A DNA stretch of 64,000 nt from Cyanobacteria bacterium SZAS-4 (GTDB lineage: Bacteria > Cyanobacteriota > Vampirovibrionia > Obscuribacterales > Obscuribacteraceae). Position numbers and translations under genes: made by a program. The notes under the pieces were generated by a model. That model saw nothing but the letters and a program-made list of their open reading frames with translations. It searched no databases and was not told the origin of the DNA. The stretch's first letter is position 1. Every line of letters begins with the position of its first letter. Positions 35,405-44,709 of the stretch are shown here, one piece after another. The stretch covers positions 86,420 to 150,419 of the forward strand of contig JAFEAT010000012.1 in the NCBI GenBank assembly GCA_018266255.1, given 5' to 3'.

Positions 35405-36649
35405 ATGGCAGACGAGCAGACCCAGATTCGCATCGGCGATCTCTTACTGCAGTCTGGAATTCTGACATCTGATTACATTCGAGATGCTCTTCACAACTTC
35501 GAGCAGCGCGGTTTGCCGATTGGCAAAGTTCTGGTCATGTCTGGCTATCTGACCGAGGCTCAATTGCGCACGGCGCTGGAAGTGCAATCGCTCGTCAACG
35601 ACGGTTTGATTCCGCTGCAAGTTGGTCTTGCCGTTTTGCAAATCGCTCACAAAGATAAAATTCCACTTGCTGAAGCCCTTCAGTCCTCAGGTTTTGTGCA
35701 GCCTGAAGACCAGGCGACGAATAAATTGGGGCAGCTTCTTGTCGCTGCCATGATCGTGACCAATAAAGAATTGGACGAAGCGCTGCAAACAAATGTCAGA
35801 ACAGGACTGCCTCTCGGTCACATCTTTTGTTTCCGTGGATTTGTTTCACAGCAGCTGATCAACACTGCGTTGCTGGCGCAGCAACTGATTCGTCGCGGCA
35901 TGATCGATCGCGAAGCCGCTATCCTTGGATTGCGCGCTGCTGCGGAACGAGAAAAAAGATTGGAAAAAGCCGAAATCAACCGCGGGTTTTTGCGCTTGCC
36001 TAACAAGCCCACATTGAAGCTGGGCGAGTTGTTCATGGAAGCCAAAATCATCAGCGAGACCGCGCTGTTAGATGCACTAAATCGTTCATTGAGCATCGGC
36101 GCGTTCATCGGTGAAGTGTTTGTCGAATTGAATTTGGCGCCGCAAAATGTCGTAGACGCTGGTGTCGAAATTCAGGAGATGTTGGATAACGGCACTCTCA
36201 CTGTCGCTTACGCAGCAGAGGCACTGATGATGGTGCGCAAGGATAACACTCCGCTCTATAAAACAGTGGCAGAAGTAGCGGTGTTTCGCCAGCGCAAAAA
36301 TAAAGCCGTCGATTTGATGGAAATTCTGACTTCTTCCGGGCAAGTGACTCTAATCAACGTGCCTGGCGAGATTCAAGAGCGTCTGGAGCTGAGCTATAAC
36401 CAGGCTACCGACGTATGCAAATTACTTTTGCAGCACAATCTTGTCAATGAAAGGGCGATGTACGCTGGTCTTAGATGTGTGTATTTGATCGACGAGAAGC
36501 TTATCAATTTTCAGCAAGCGATCATGGCTCTCGATTTTTCATTGCGTGCCAACTTGACTTTGGACGAAGCAATCTTTCAACTTGGATGGACGCAAAGAAC
36601 GCGTCTGCGTGTGCCGCCTGAAGGCGAGCAGGCGGGCGCAGCTACGTAG
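35405..36649 (+). CDS. Multi-copy MshEN-domain protein (possible c-di-GMP receptor)
   Basis: 414 residues made only of repeated helical units resembling the N-terminal MshEN domain of type II/IV secretion ATPases. Copy 1 (~8-60, RIGDLLLQSGILTSDYI...LPIGKVLV) keeps the Arg, Gly, Leu and second Gly positions used by MshEN to bind c-di-GMP. Later copies (~106-150 KLGQLLVAA...LGHIF; ~205-250 KLGELFMEA...IGEVF; ~310 onward) lose the Arg. No ATPase domain, signal peptide or membrane segment is present. AAAGG lies about 13 bases before the ATG. The end overlaps the opposing PgpH gene by 8 bases. Confidence 0.8.
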   Translation: MADEQTQIRIGDLLLQSGILTSDYIRDALHNFEQRGLPIGKVLVMSGYLTEAQLRTALEVQSLVNDGLIPLQVGLAVLQIAHKDKIPLAEALQSSGFVQPEDQATNKLGQLLVAAMIVTNKELDEALQTNVRTGLPLGHIFCFRGFVSQQLINTALLAQQLIRRGMIDREAAILGLRAAAEREKRLEKAEINRGFLRLPNKPTLKLGELFMEAKIISETALLDALNRSLSIGAFIGEVFVELNLAPQNVVDAGVEIQEMLDNGTLTVAYAAEALMMVRKDNTPLYKTVAEVAVFRQRKNKAVDLMEILTSSGQVTLINVPGEIQERLELSYNQATDVCKLLLQHNLVNERAMYAGLRCVYLIDEKLINFQQAIMALDFSLRANLTLDEAIFQLGWTQRTRLRVPPEGEQAGAAT

Positions 36650-38984
36650 TTTCGCTCTTTGTACTTTCTGGATTCGGTTCGGTCACGGTTGGCGACCCGA
36701 GAGTAGTTGTTCCAGCTGGCACTGCCTCTGGTGGCACCGCCATTCTGCCAGTGGTCGTGCTCGGATATTTTAGGCGCTCGTGATGCAGAGTTCGCCAGAC
36801 GTGGACGAAGGCTTTTTTAACGCGCTGAAGCTCAGCATACGTCAATGTAGATTCACTGAACTGCCCATCGTCCCATCGATTTTGAAACACTTTAGTCATC
36901 GCTTCTTCCACTTCTTCTTGCGAAGGATCTTTCATGCTGTGAGTGACAGCTTCTGAAACATCAGCAAGCATCACAATCGAGGTTTCTTTTGATTGTGGCT
37001 TTGGTCCCGGATAGCGATAAAAATTTGCGTCGACTTTGTCTGTACCGTCTCGCAAACATGCTTTGTGATAAAAGTATGCCATTAAGGACGTACCTTGATG
37101 CATAGGTATGAAGTCTTGCACCGCTTTTGGCAGACCATATTCATGCGCCAGGGCAATGCCGTCGGTAACATGGGCTAGAACTCGGTCGCGACTGTCTTCA
37201 GGTGACATTGAGTCGTGTGGATTTTTGTCTCCCAATTGATTTTCGATGAAGTATTTTGGCCGAACCATTTTGCCAACATCATGGTAGAAAGCACCGGCGC
37301 GCACCAGATTTACATCTGCTCCGATGTCTCGCGCTCCGGCTTCTGCCAGATTGGCCACAGCCAAACTGTGCTGGTAGGTTCCAGGTGCGTTTTCTTCCAG
37401 TTTGCGCAGCAGCGGCTGGTCTGCGTCTGTCAGCTCGGCTAAGCGAAAAGGCGTAAGCATGCCAAAAATGCTTTCCAAAAATGGCAGCGATCCAATCGAG
37501 ACGATTGCCAAAATGATGCCACCAAAGAATTCGTAGGTGAGACCCCTTATAAGGAAAGTTGGTGAGGCGTTGCCTAGCACAACTGAAGCAACGACAAATC
37601 CTAGCCCCTGAGCCAATGCCATGATTAGACCGGTTGACATCAGCGCATGTCGCTTCTTCGAGTAGAATCCAATCGCTGCACCAGCAGCAGTGGCAAGAGC
37701 GACCAGGTTGCTCATATCGATCAATCCGTCGACACCGAGAAAAATTGCCACAGTAACTGTTACTGCAGCTGCGACACGTTGACCGAGGAAGATAGTGAGA
37801 ATCAGTGCTGCAGCCGACAGCGGCACGATTTGTGGGCAACTCTTACCCCACAGCGCCGATACTGCAAAGACCACGACTGACACTGTGTACATCAATCCAA
37901 CCGATGCGGTGGAGAATAGATGTTTTTGTTCGAGGGCGAAAAGAAATAGTGCCACCAGTGAAACGGCCGCAGCCAGAGACAACCCAAGCCCAATCACAAA
38001 TGGCCAGCGGTTCATCTCGCTGATGCCCATGACTTGCAAGAGTTCAGCCGTCTCAGGCGTGATCGTTGTATTTTTCTTGACGATCAATTCGCCAACTGTA
38101 ATTTGCTTCATTACTGGCTTCACGGCGTCTGCGTTTGTTGTCGCTTTGCTTTCTGTTGCCGCCAGATCAACTTCCATGTTCGGCTCGAGTTGCGAGCAAA
38201 TCAATTGAGCCGATGCCTGGCGCAACGGTGGAGACCAGTCATCTGGCAAAAATTCTATTGCGGTGTCAGTCCATGCACTTGGATTTTCTGGAAGCCGATG
38301 AAAAATGCGCAGGATGCGTGTGGCAGCGTTTTGGACTACCGATTCATATTGCGCCAGTTCATTGCCCGGAACGACCAGAGCGATAGTCACCTGAAACGGC
38401 TTGACAGAAGGGTTTTCTGATTTGATCTTCTTGAGCGAATCTCTTTGAGTGCTCAGTTCTGATTCAGTCGTGTTTAGATGCTCCGCTGCAGCTTTGGCCT
38501 TGGCTGCGAACACTGCATCGGTCTCGTTGAGCAGCGATTGATATTCAAGAACCGAGTTCACAGACTTAGCAGAAATGGCTACCAGTCCCGCCGCTTGAAT
38601 CTTGTTGATACCGTTTAATAGGTCGGTGATTCCGTGCTTGGTTTTTTCGTCGGCATCCTTATTTGTTTTGAAGACCGGCATGACGGATTGTCGTGCTTTA
38701 TCTTTAGCCGCTCTCGTAGCTGCTTCATCGATTACTAAACTGGCGTGTGATGCGACGAGGTCGTGGTCGGCTACGTCGCCCACTCGAAATTGGTTGTTGT
38801 ATATGTGATGTGCGCTCAACGCAAATACGAGCGAAGCGAATCCGACCGCGCAAACTGTCAGCCAATTGAAAAACGAACGCTCAGTGGGAAAAAGATCGTG
38901 ATGCGGTTCGTGCGCTGGCTGCGTGTCTTTGTTTTCGTTTGTAGGGTTCTGAGACTTGGCTGGTTCAGAATTGTTGATAGCCAT
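36642..38984 (-). CDS. 7TM-HD phosphohydrolase, PgpH-like
   Basis: 780 residues. One helix (~38-60) is followed by a large extracytoplasmic 7TMR-HDED domain (~65-335), then about seven helices (~340-520) and a cytoplasmic HD domain. The HD motif is YHDVGKM (His568, Asp569), with EENAPGTYQHSLAVANLAE before it and HQGTS after it. PgpH enzymes degrade c-di-AMP. It is the largest second-messenger gene in the window and is convergent with the MshEN protein. No diadenylate cyclase is in view. The C-terminal ~40 residues are a Pro/Thr-rich tail. Confidence 0.92.
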   Translation of the reverse strand: MAINNSEPAKSQNPTNENKDTQPAHEPHHDLFPTERSFFNWLTVCAVGFASLVFALSAHHIYNNQFRVGDVADHDLVASHASLVIDEAATRAAKDKARQSVMPVFKTNKDADEKTKHGITDLLNGINKIQAAGLVAISAKSVNSVLEYQSLLNETDAVFAAKAKAAAEHLNTTESELSTQRDSLKKIKSENPSVKPFQVTIALVVPGNELAQYESVVQNAATRILRIFHRLPENPSAWTDTAIEFLPDDWSPPLRQASAQLICSQLEPNMEVDLAATESKATTNADAVKPVMKQITVGELIVKKNTTITPETAELLQVMGISEMNRWPFVIGLGLSLAAAVSLVALFLFALEQKHLFSTASVGLMYTVSVVVFAVSALWGKSCPQIVPLSAAALILTIFLGQRVAAAVTVTVAIFLGVDGLIDMSNLVALATAAGAAIGFYSKKRHALMSTGLIMALAQGLGFVVASVVLGNASPTFLIRGLTYEFFGGIILAIVSIGSLPFLESIFGMLTPFRLAELTDADQPLLRKLEENAPGTYQHSLAVANLAEAGARDIGADVNLVRAGAFYHDVGKMVRPKYFIENQLGDKNPHDSMSPEDSRDRVLAHVTDGIALAHEYGLPKAVQDFIPMHQGTSLMAYFYHKACLRDGTDKVDANFYRYPGPKPQSKETSIVMLADVSEAVTHSMKDPSQEEVEEAMTKVFQNRWDDGQFSESTLTYAELQRVKKAFVHVWRTLHHERLKYPSTTTGRMAVPPEAVPAGTTTLGSPTVTEPNPESTKSETT

Positions 38985-39098
38985 ACATGCCTTGCGGATT
39001 TGTCATATCTTAGCGCGCATTTCACCTTGAGTTCTTTTCATGATTGGCTTCGATTAGCCGAGTTCACAGAGTACATGCGTTTGCGATAATTGCTAACG

Positions 39099-40283
39099 AT
39101 GACAATTATTCCCAGCTATCAAGGCAAATCACCGGACAATTCGCCCTCTCGCCCCGATAAAGTCGCACAGGCGAAGGATGAAAAGTCTGTGTTGGACGAC
39201 CCTCAGACCGTTTCGGTAACGGAGTCCAAGGCGCGCAAGCGTTCCCTTGTGCTTTCTGCTCAAGAGACGCCAGCAGACAATCGTTCTGATAATGCGCTTC
39301 GCCCGCAGACGTTGTCGGAATATGTCGGGCAGTCTCGCATCAAAGCGATGATGCAGATGTCGATTGTGGCAGCGAAAGGACGCAACGAATCGCTGGACCA
39401 TGTTCTCTTCTACGGTCCACCCGGTCTGGGAAAAACGACTCTCGCCAAAGTAATCGCCAACGAAATGGGTGCCAACATCCACATGGCTTCAGGACCGAGT
39501 CTTGAGCGCCCTCGAGACATCATCGGTCTTGTTCATCAGCTGGAAAAGCATGATGTTTTGTTTATCGATGAGATTCACAGGCTCAGTCGAGTGGCAGAAG
39601 AACTTTTATATCCGGCTATCGAAGACTTCGTGATCGATTTGACCTCGGGTAAAGGGCAAGCAACACGCACAATGCGCTTGCCTCTGCCGCGATTCACTCT
39701 GGTCGGTGCAACTACAAAAGCTGGAATGATTTCCAACGCGTTGCGCGATCGTTTCGGATTTGTTTGCAGACTCGAGTTCTACAATCAAGAAGAGCTGTGC
39801 GCAATCGTCGCGCGCACAACGAAAATTCTCAATGTCAAAGCAGAAGAAAAAGCTGTTCAAGTCATAGCATCGAGAGCGCGAGGCACACCGCGCATCGCCA
39901 ACAGGCTCGTCAGGCTAGTGCGAGACTACGGTCAATATCAAGGTAAAGACGTGATCGATGAAGGAACAGCGATTGCTGCTCTCGAATCATATCAAGTCGA
40001 TACCTCAGGTCTGGATAGCACTGACAGGCGTTTTCTTGAAATTCTCATCGACAACTACAACGGCGGGCCCGTTGGAGTCGAGACTATCGCTGCCACTTTA
40101 GGTGAAGACAGAGATACGCTGGAAGATGTATATGAGCCGTTTTTGATCCAGAATGGTTTTATTCATCGCACTCCGCGCGGACGCATGGCCACGGCGAAAG
40201 CCTATCAGCACTTGAAGCGGAAGGCTCCAAACATGCAGTTGAATTTGGATTTGGCGGTCGACCCGCTTGAAGAGAAGTGGTAA
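39099..40283 (+). CDS. ruvB: Holliday junction ATPase RuvB
   Basis: 394 residues. The AAA+ core has RPQTLSEYVGQ, Walker A GPPGLGKTT, Walker B FIDEIHRL, the sensor VGATTKAG, and the C-terminal winged helix ending FIHRTPRGR. The N-terminus is ~50 residues longer than usual and polar (PSYQGKSPDNSPSRPDK). The ATG at 39099 is preferred to a TTG at 39090. It drives branch migration with RuvA (10922-11548). The following gene starts inside its last codons. Confidence 0.96.
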   Translation: MTIIPSYQGKSPDNSPSRPDKVAQAKDEKSVLDDPQTVSVTESKARKRSLVLSAQETPADNRSDNALRPQTLSEYVGQSRIKAMMQMSIVAAKGRNESLDHVLFYGPPGLGKTTLAKVIANEMGANIHMASGPSLERPRDIIGLVHQLEKHDVLFIDEIHRLSRVAEELLYPAIEDFVIDLTSGKGQATRTMRLPLPRFTLVGATTKAGMISNALRDRFGFVCRLEFYNQEELCAIVARTTKILNVKAEEKAVQVIASRARGTPRIANRLVRLVRDYGQYQGKDVIDEGTAIAALESYQVDTSGLDSTDRRFLEILIDNYNGGPVGVETIAATLGEDRDTLEDVYEPFLIQNGFIHRTPRGRMATAKAYQHLKRKAPNMQLNLDLAVDPLEEKW

Positions 40284-41458
40284 GGTTTTCGTTTTTTGTT
40301 TTGGTTTGTTTGGGCATCATATTTGGTGCTTCGAGCTTTTGTGCTCCAAGCACTGCCGCTCCCACTCGAGGCGCTGATTCTACGGGCGGTGACAAACTCG
40401 TCAAAATAGATGAGCAGTTCGTGACCGGCAAAGTTTTGACAGTCACACAACCGAAATTGAACAGCCAGTTGATGCAGAGCACGGGCATGGTAAGCAACCA
40501 GCAGTTGGTGCATGTCGAAATTCTCGAAGGTTCGCTAAAAGGTTCTGATGTCGTAATTACAAACGAAATCACAGACAATCCTGTCTTCAACATCAACGTA
40601 AAACCAGGGCAAGAAGTGGTTTTGTCGATGGTGACTGAGGCTGGAGGCAAACCGGAATTCAACATTGCCGACTACCACCGAGCACCTGTTCTATGTTGGC
40701 TCCTGGTCGTGTTCCTGGTTGTTTTCTTGATCTTTGGTGGAAAGAATGGACTCAAGTCTTTAGCGGGATTGGTAATTAGCGTTTTGCTCATCTCGTTTGT
40801 ACTTTTGCCTTTGAGCATGGCTGGCGTGAATCCGCTGTTAACCGCCGTTTTCATCTGTCTGGTAGCGACGAGCTCAAGCATGTTGCTTGTAGCCGGCTTT
40901 TCCAAAAAAGCTACCGCTGCTGTGCTGGGCACCGTCGGCGGTGTGATCATCGCGGGCATTGCCGCTCAGATCGTTATAGTGTTGGCGCCTTTAACAGGAC
41001 TATCGAGCGAAGAAGCTCAGATTCTTAGAGGTTCGGTGCTCAACCAACCTCCCACCTTCTACAGCGGACTCCTTGCCGCAGGTATGCTGATTGGCGCCCT
41101 CGGTGTGATCATGGACGTTGGTATTTCTGTCGCTTCGGCTGTGCAAGAAGTAGCCAAGACCGGCAATAATCTTACAGCAGGTCAACTTTATGAGTCCGGC
41201 ATGAACGTTGGGCGCGACATCATGGGTACAATGACCAATACTTTGATTCTGGCTTACACCGGAAGTGCCCTGCCCCTCCTTTTACTGGCGGCTCAAGTGC
41301 CGAGCATCAAATTGCTCAATCTCGACTTAGTGGCAACCGAAATTGCCTCAGCGTTGAGTGGCAGTCTGGGACTCGTTTGTACAATTCCACTAACGGCAAT
41401 CGCGGCGGCACGACTGATGGCTACAAAAGAAACTGAAGCAATATCAGGAGTCGACTAA
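40277..41458 (+). CDS. YibE/F family membrane protein
   Basis: 393 residues with a GTG start at 40277 overlapping ruvB by 7 bases. A signal peptide or first helix (~1-25) leads to an extracytoplasmic OB-like domain (~35-130; VTGKVLTVTQPKL, VVITNE). Eight or so helices follow, with NGLKSLAGLVISVLLI and GALGVIMDVGISVASAVQEV, the YibE/F hallmark. The function of this family is not settled. Translational coupling to ruvB and 9-base spacing to cdsA suggest one transcript. Confidence 0.88.
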   Translation: MVRFSFFVLVCLGIIFGASSFCAPSTAAPTRGADSTGGDKLVKIDEQFVTGKVLTVTQPKLNSQLMQSTGMVSNQQLVHVEILEGSLKGSDVVITNEITDNPVFNINVKPGQEVVLSMVTEAGGKPEFNIADYHRAPVLCWLLVVFLVVFLIFGGKNGLKSLAGLVISVLLISFVLLPLSMAGVNPLLTAVFICLVATSSSMLLVAGFSKKATAAVLGTVGGVIIAGIAAQIVIVLAPLTGLSSEEAQILRGSVLNQPPTFYSGLLAAGMLIGALGVIMDVGISVASAVQEVAKTGNNLTAGQLYESGMNVGRDIMGTMTNTLILAYTGSALPLLLLAAQVPSIKLLNLDLVATEIASALSGSLGLVCTIPLTAIAAARLMATKETEAISGVD

Positions 41459-41467
41459 GTACATTCC

Positions 41468-42373
41468 ATGCGCATTGTCTGGGGCTTCCTTTTATTCTTC
41501 TGTGCCATCTTCAGTATTTTGTTTGGCGGTCTTGTTATGCCGCTCGTGCTGGGCTTTGGCTGTTATCAAGGCGGAACTGAGTTCATCATGATGGCTCGGG
41601 CAAAGGGCATGAATCCTTCACCTCGCATCATTCTGACGATGATTATCGCCTTCTTCGTGGTGGCGGCGGTGCCGTCTATTCCTGGTATACCGGCTGAATT
41701 CACAACCACGCAATCAGCCCTTGCGCACTTCCCGTTGCTGTTGACAATTGGAATCTGTGCATCATTCTTTCGTTTGCTGTTTAGGCGAAATTCGCCTCCT
41801 GCGACCATCGCCGACATCGCCACGACAATTTTGGGATTTATCTACGTCGGTTTCCTTCCCAGTCATCTTGTCTTGTTGCGCAATTTGTATCCGCCTGATG
41901 TTCAACCAATAGCATCTCCGCTTGGTCAACCTGGATTAGCCTATGTTTGGGCAACTTTGTTTATCGTCTGGGCGACTGATGTCTTTGCTTATTTTATTGG
42001 AAAGAAATGGGGGAAACATCTGCTATATCCACTGATCAGTCCGAAAAAGACGGTGGAGGGGGCGGTGGGCGGTTTCGTTGCTTCTATTTTTTGGTCTGTC
42101 GTCGTCGTTCATTTGGCAGATAACGTCATCTATCCGGGCACCAAGCCGTTTCGTGACAGCTTTTGGCTGGCCGCCGTGATGGGCGCGGCGATATCGATTG
42201 CGGCTCAGCTAGGCGACCTGTGCGAATCCATGCTCAAGCGTGACGCTGGTGTTAAGGACTCCGGCAACACTCTTCCGGGTCACGGAGGCTTTCTTGATCG
42301 GGGCGACAGCATGATCTTCGGCGGTGCGGTGGCTTACTACCTGATCAGCCTGGTCGTTTTAAAGAACATATAG
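41468..42373 (+). CDS. cdsA: Phosphatidate cytidylyltransferase
   Basis: 301 residues, about eight helices. The C-terminal CDS signature is complete: SPKKTVEGAVGG, AAQLGDLCESMLKRDAGVKDSG, then LPGHGGFLDRGDSM. The enzyme makes CDP-diacylglycerol for phospholipid synthesis. It starts 9 bases after the YibE/F gene. Confidence 0.95.
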   Translation: MRIVWGFLLFFCAIFSILFGGLVMPLVLGFGCYQGGTEFIMMARAKGMNPSPRIILTMIIAFFVVAAVPSIPGIPAEFTTTQSALAHFPLLLTIGICASFFRLLFRRNSPPATIADIATTILGFIYVGFLPSHLVLLRNLYPPDVQPIASPLGQPGLAYVWATLFIVWATDVFAYFIGKKWGKHLLYPLISPKKTVEGAVGGFVASIFWSVVVVHLADNVIYPGTKPFRDSFWLAAVMGAAISIAAQLGDLCESMLKRDAGVKDSGNTLPGHGGFLDRGDSMIFGGAVAYYLISLVVLKNI

Positions 42374-42440
42374 CGACAAGGTTGAATATATAGTCACGCA
42401 GGCTGTGGGTCGGCTATGATATATTTCTGTCTTGCTTCAT

Positions 42441-42530
42441 GGAGAGGTGGCTGAGTGGTCGAAAGCGGCTTCCTGCTAAGAAGTTGTACGGTCAAAAGCT
42501 GTACCGAGAGTTCGAATCTCTCCCTCTCCG
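42441..42530 (+). tRNA. tRNA-Ser (anticodon GCU)
   Basis: A 90-base class II tRNA. The acceptor stem is GGAGAGG/CCTCTCC with discriminator G at 42530. D-arm: GCTGAGTGGTCGAAAGC. Anticodon stem GCTTC/GAAGT holds the loop CTGCTAA with GCT. The long variable arm is TTGTACGGTCAAAAGCTGTACC, and the T-arm is GAGAGTTCGAATCTCTC. The CCA end is not encoded. Confidence 0.97.
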
Positions 42531-42663
42531 TATTTTTCGAATTTAGCTAAAACTAGTTTCCAAGGTCGTCGACTTGGTCGGCATTTGTTTGCGCGAGTCA
42601 AGTGGCTGCAGGCTGGAACTTGAGTCTTTTGCCAGTCTGCCACCAAATGTGATGCCCGCAATC

Positions 42664-43605
42664 TTATTTGGATTTTTTCACAAGGTTGCGACCGTAAGTG
42701 AAATAAAGCGTTGCACCTAGCATCAGCACAGACGCCAGCACCCACATGACACTCCAAAATCCTGCTGGCAATCCAGTCATCTGTTCCATGCTGCTCGCGT
42801 CAGAAAATGAATCGAACGGAACCATTCCCAACGAAACCTGAGCCAGGAAAATGATGCTAGTGACGCTGTTCAAGGCAGTTTGCACTGCCAGAAAGAGGAG
42901 TAGCAAATTGGCATAATGAGCGCGCCATTTTATTCCTGCCCAGATCAAAAATCCAGAAATCGACAAACCCGCGATCAGGCTAAAGAAGCCCTGCCAGCCA
43001 GTGTTGAGCACGTTGGCGCCGACGAGGAAAATACTTGCCAGCCCGATTGTTCCTCCTATCGCCATCAAAATTCCTTTCGAAATTTTCTGGAACTGTCCGA
43101 GGAAAATGAGCAGGCATCCGAAAACAGCGGCGCCTAAATATCCAGCTTGTGTGTAGAAGAATGGCCATCCGCCTTTGCAGAAGGTTAGCCCTCCATGACC
43201 GCTGCCGTCAGAGACTATCGTCATGCCTGATACGTGTCCGCCTGTTAGCAAGCAAACAATCGCGTGCGACATCTCGTGCACCATGGTTGCGAACGTGCTG
43301 ATAGGCGATAGCAGCAAACCTACAATCGGGGCGTTATACAGAAACAAGCTGAGAATGGTGATCAGCCAAAAAGCCCAGGCGTTCGACTTCTCAGAACCCG
43401 TAATGTTCTGCTTTCCCTCGGTTGCTTTGGTTTCTTTTGGTGCCTTGGACTCTCGCGCTATTTCGGCACTCAATTTTTCCAGTTTTTCAGCGGCAGTCAA
43501 TGGATAAGTTTTCGGCTCTTCAACAAGCTTCTGCTTCAGCTTCGGCTCTTCGACGAGCTTTTGCTTCGGCTTTTGATTTGATGCCGTTGGTTTCGATTCC
43601 TTCAT
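42664..43605 (-). CDS. M50B-like membrane metallopeptidase
   Basis: 313 residues. The N-terminal ~75 residues are charged with a short repeat (KQKLVEEPK twice). Eight or so helices follow. MVHEMSHAIVCLLTGGHV carries the zinc site HExxH (His110, Glu111, His114) within a membrane helix, as in the site-2-protease-like M50B group. The third zinc ligand expected further on (NxxPxxxxDG) is not obvious, so it may be a divergent member. ATG at 43605; the gene is convergent with the tRNA. Confidence 0.75.
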   Translation of the reverse strand: MKESKPTASNQKPKQKLVEEPKLKQKLVEEPKTYPLTAAEKLEKLSAEIARESKAPKETKATEGKQNITGSEKSNAWAFWLITILSLFLYNAPIVGLLLSPISTFATMVHEMSHAIVCLLTGGHVSGMTIVSDGSGHGGLTFCKGGWPFFYTQAGYLGAAVFGCLLIFLGQFQKISKGILMAIGGTIGLASIFLVGANVLNTGWQGFFSLIAGLSISGFLIWAGIKWRAHYANLLLLFLAVQTALNSVTSIIFLAQVSLGMVPFDSFSDASSMEQMTGLPAGFWSVMWVLASVLMLGATLYFTYGRNLVKKSK

Positions 43606-43722
43606 CGCCTATCCCTGAGCCTGCTACTTTCGTTATACCTTGGGCACAATCAAGTATCCAAAATCCGATCATTTCCATAATACTATCCATAGCTGGACGT
43701 CTGGCAGCGGATAATTGTCGGC

Positions 43723-44607
43723 ATGATTCTCAATCTAGCCGTTGTCGCAACGATTATATGCTGGGGCGCCTGGGGCATCTTTGACAAGAAAGCACTGGAA
43801 ACTTCGACCGATCGCGATGTGCTTCTGATTTTGTATCTTTTGGCCCTGCCAGAGATTCCACTAGTCTTCTTTATTTTGAATGCTACGGCGCCGGGCTGGC
43901 ACGTGACCGGTCCAATCGCCTTTTGGGCTGGACTTGGTTCTTTCACTTCGTCGATGTCGATGTTTGCGTATCTCTTTGCTATGAGTCGCGCTGAGGCGAG
44001 TTACGTTTTGGGAATCACGGCCAGTTATCCTTTGATGATGCAATTTTTGGCTTTCGCATTTCTTGGTGAAAAGCTTGTTCTGAGCCGTTTGATCGGCGGC
44101 GCATTGATTGGAATAGGGGTAGCGGCGGTCGGCAATTCTGCCAAATCGCAAAAAGCGCAAAGCAGAAAAGATCGCATAATCGTATTGCTCTGCATCATTT
44201 TTGCCACCATCGGATGGGGTCTACATGGCTTGTTCGACAAGAAGGCAGTCGAGCTTGCCGAGCCACTCGTCGTCTTTTTCACGCGCAGTTTATTTGACGC
44301 GCTCACGCTCTGCGCGTTTGCCATTGTGCTCAAAGTCAACCGCGTCGTCATCACTATGAATTCGAAGAGAACATGGATGTTCGCCGGGTTTTCCGCGCTT
44401 TGCCTGGCCATCGGTTACCTTTGCTACTTGAAAGCAATGTCGTTATCGACGGCTTCGTACGTGGTTGTAATTACTGGCTGTTATCCGCTGCTGATGTATT
44501 TATTCGCTCTCGTTTTTTTGAAAGAAAAATTCAATGCGATTCGATTTGCAGGAGTTGTTTTAGTTGTGCTGGGCGGCGGACTGGTTCAGTTGAGCCAATC
44601 GCAGTAA
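43723..44607 (+). CDS. EamA/DMT-family transporter
   Basis: 294 residues, ten helices in two EamA repeats. Each repeat starts alike: ICWGAWGIFDKKAL (~12-25) and IGWGLHGLFDKKAV (~162-175). Repeat ends carry the LGEKL and LKEKF motifs. DMT transporters move small metabolites or amino acids; the substrate is unknown. Confidence 0.88.
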   Translation: MILNLAVVATIICWGAWGIFDKKALETSTDRDVLLILYLLALPEIPLVFFILNATAPGWHVTGPIAFWAGLGSFTSSMSMFAYLFAMSRAEASYVLGITASYPLMMQFLAFAFLGEKLVLSRLIGGALIGIGVAAVGNSAKSQKAQSRKDRIIVLLCIIFATIGWGLHGLFDKKAVELAEPLVVFFTRSLFDALTLCAFAIVLKVNRVVITMNSKRTWMFAGFSALCLAIGYLCYLKAMSLSTASYVVVITGCYPLLMYLFALVFLKEKFNAIRFAGVVLVVLGGGLVQLSQSQ

Positions 44608-44709
44608 TTCCGATTCGATTTATTTGAATCGCTCTTAACCACTTCCGCTCGTTCTTGCTGTAATATTTGTGCGTCTAATTGTGTCTCAGACATGCGAAGC
44701 GGGGTTGCA

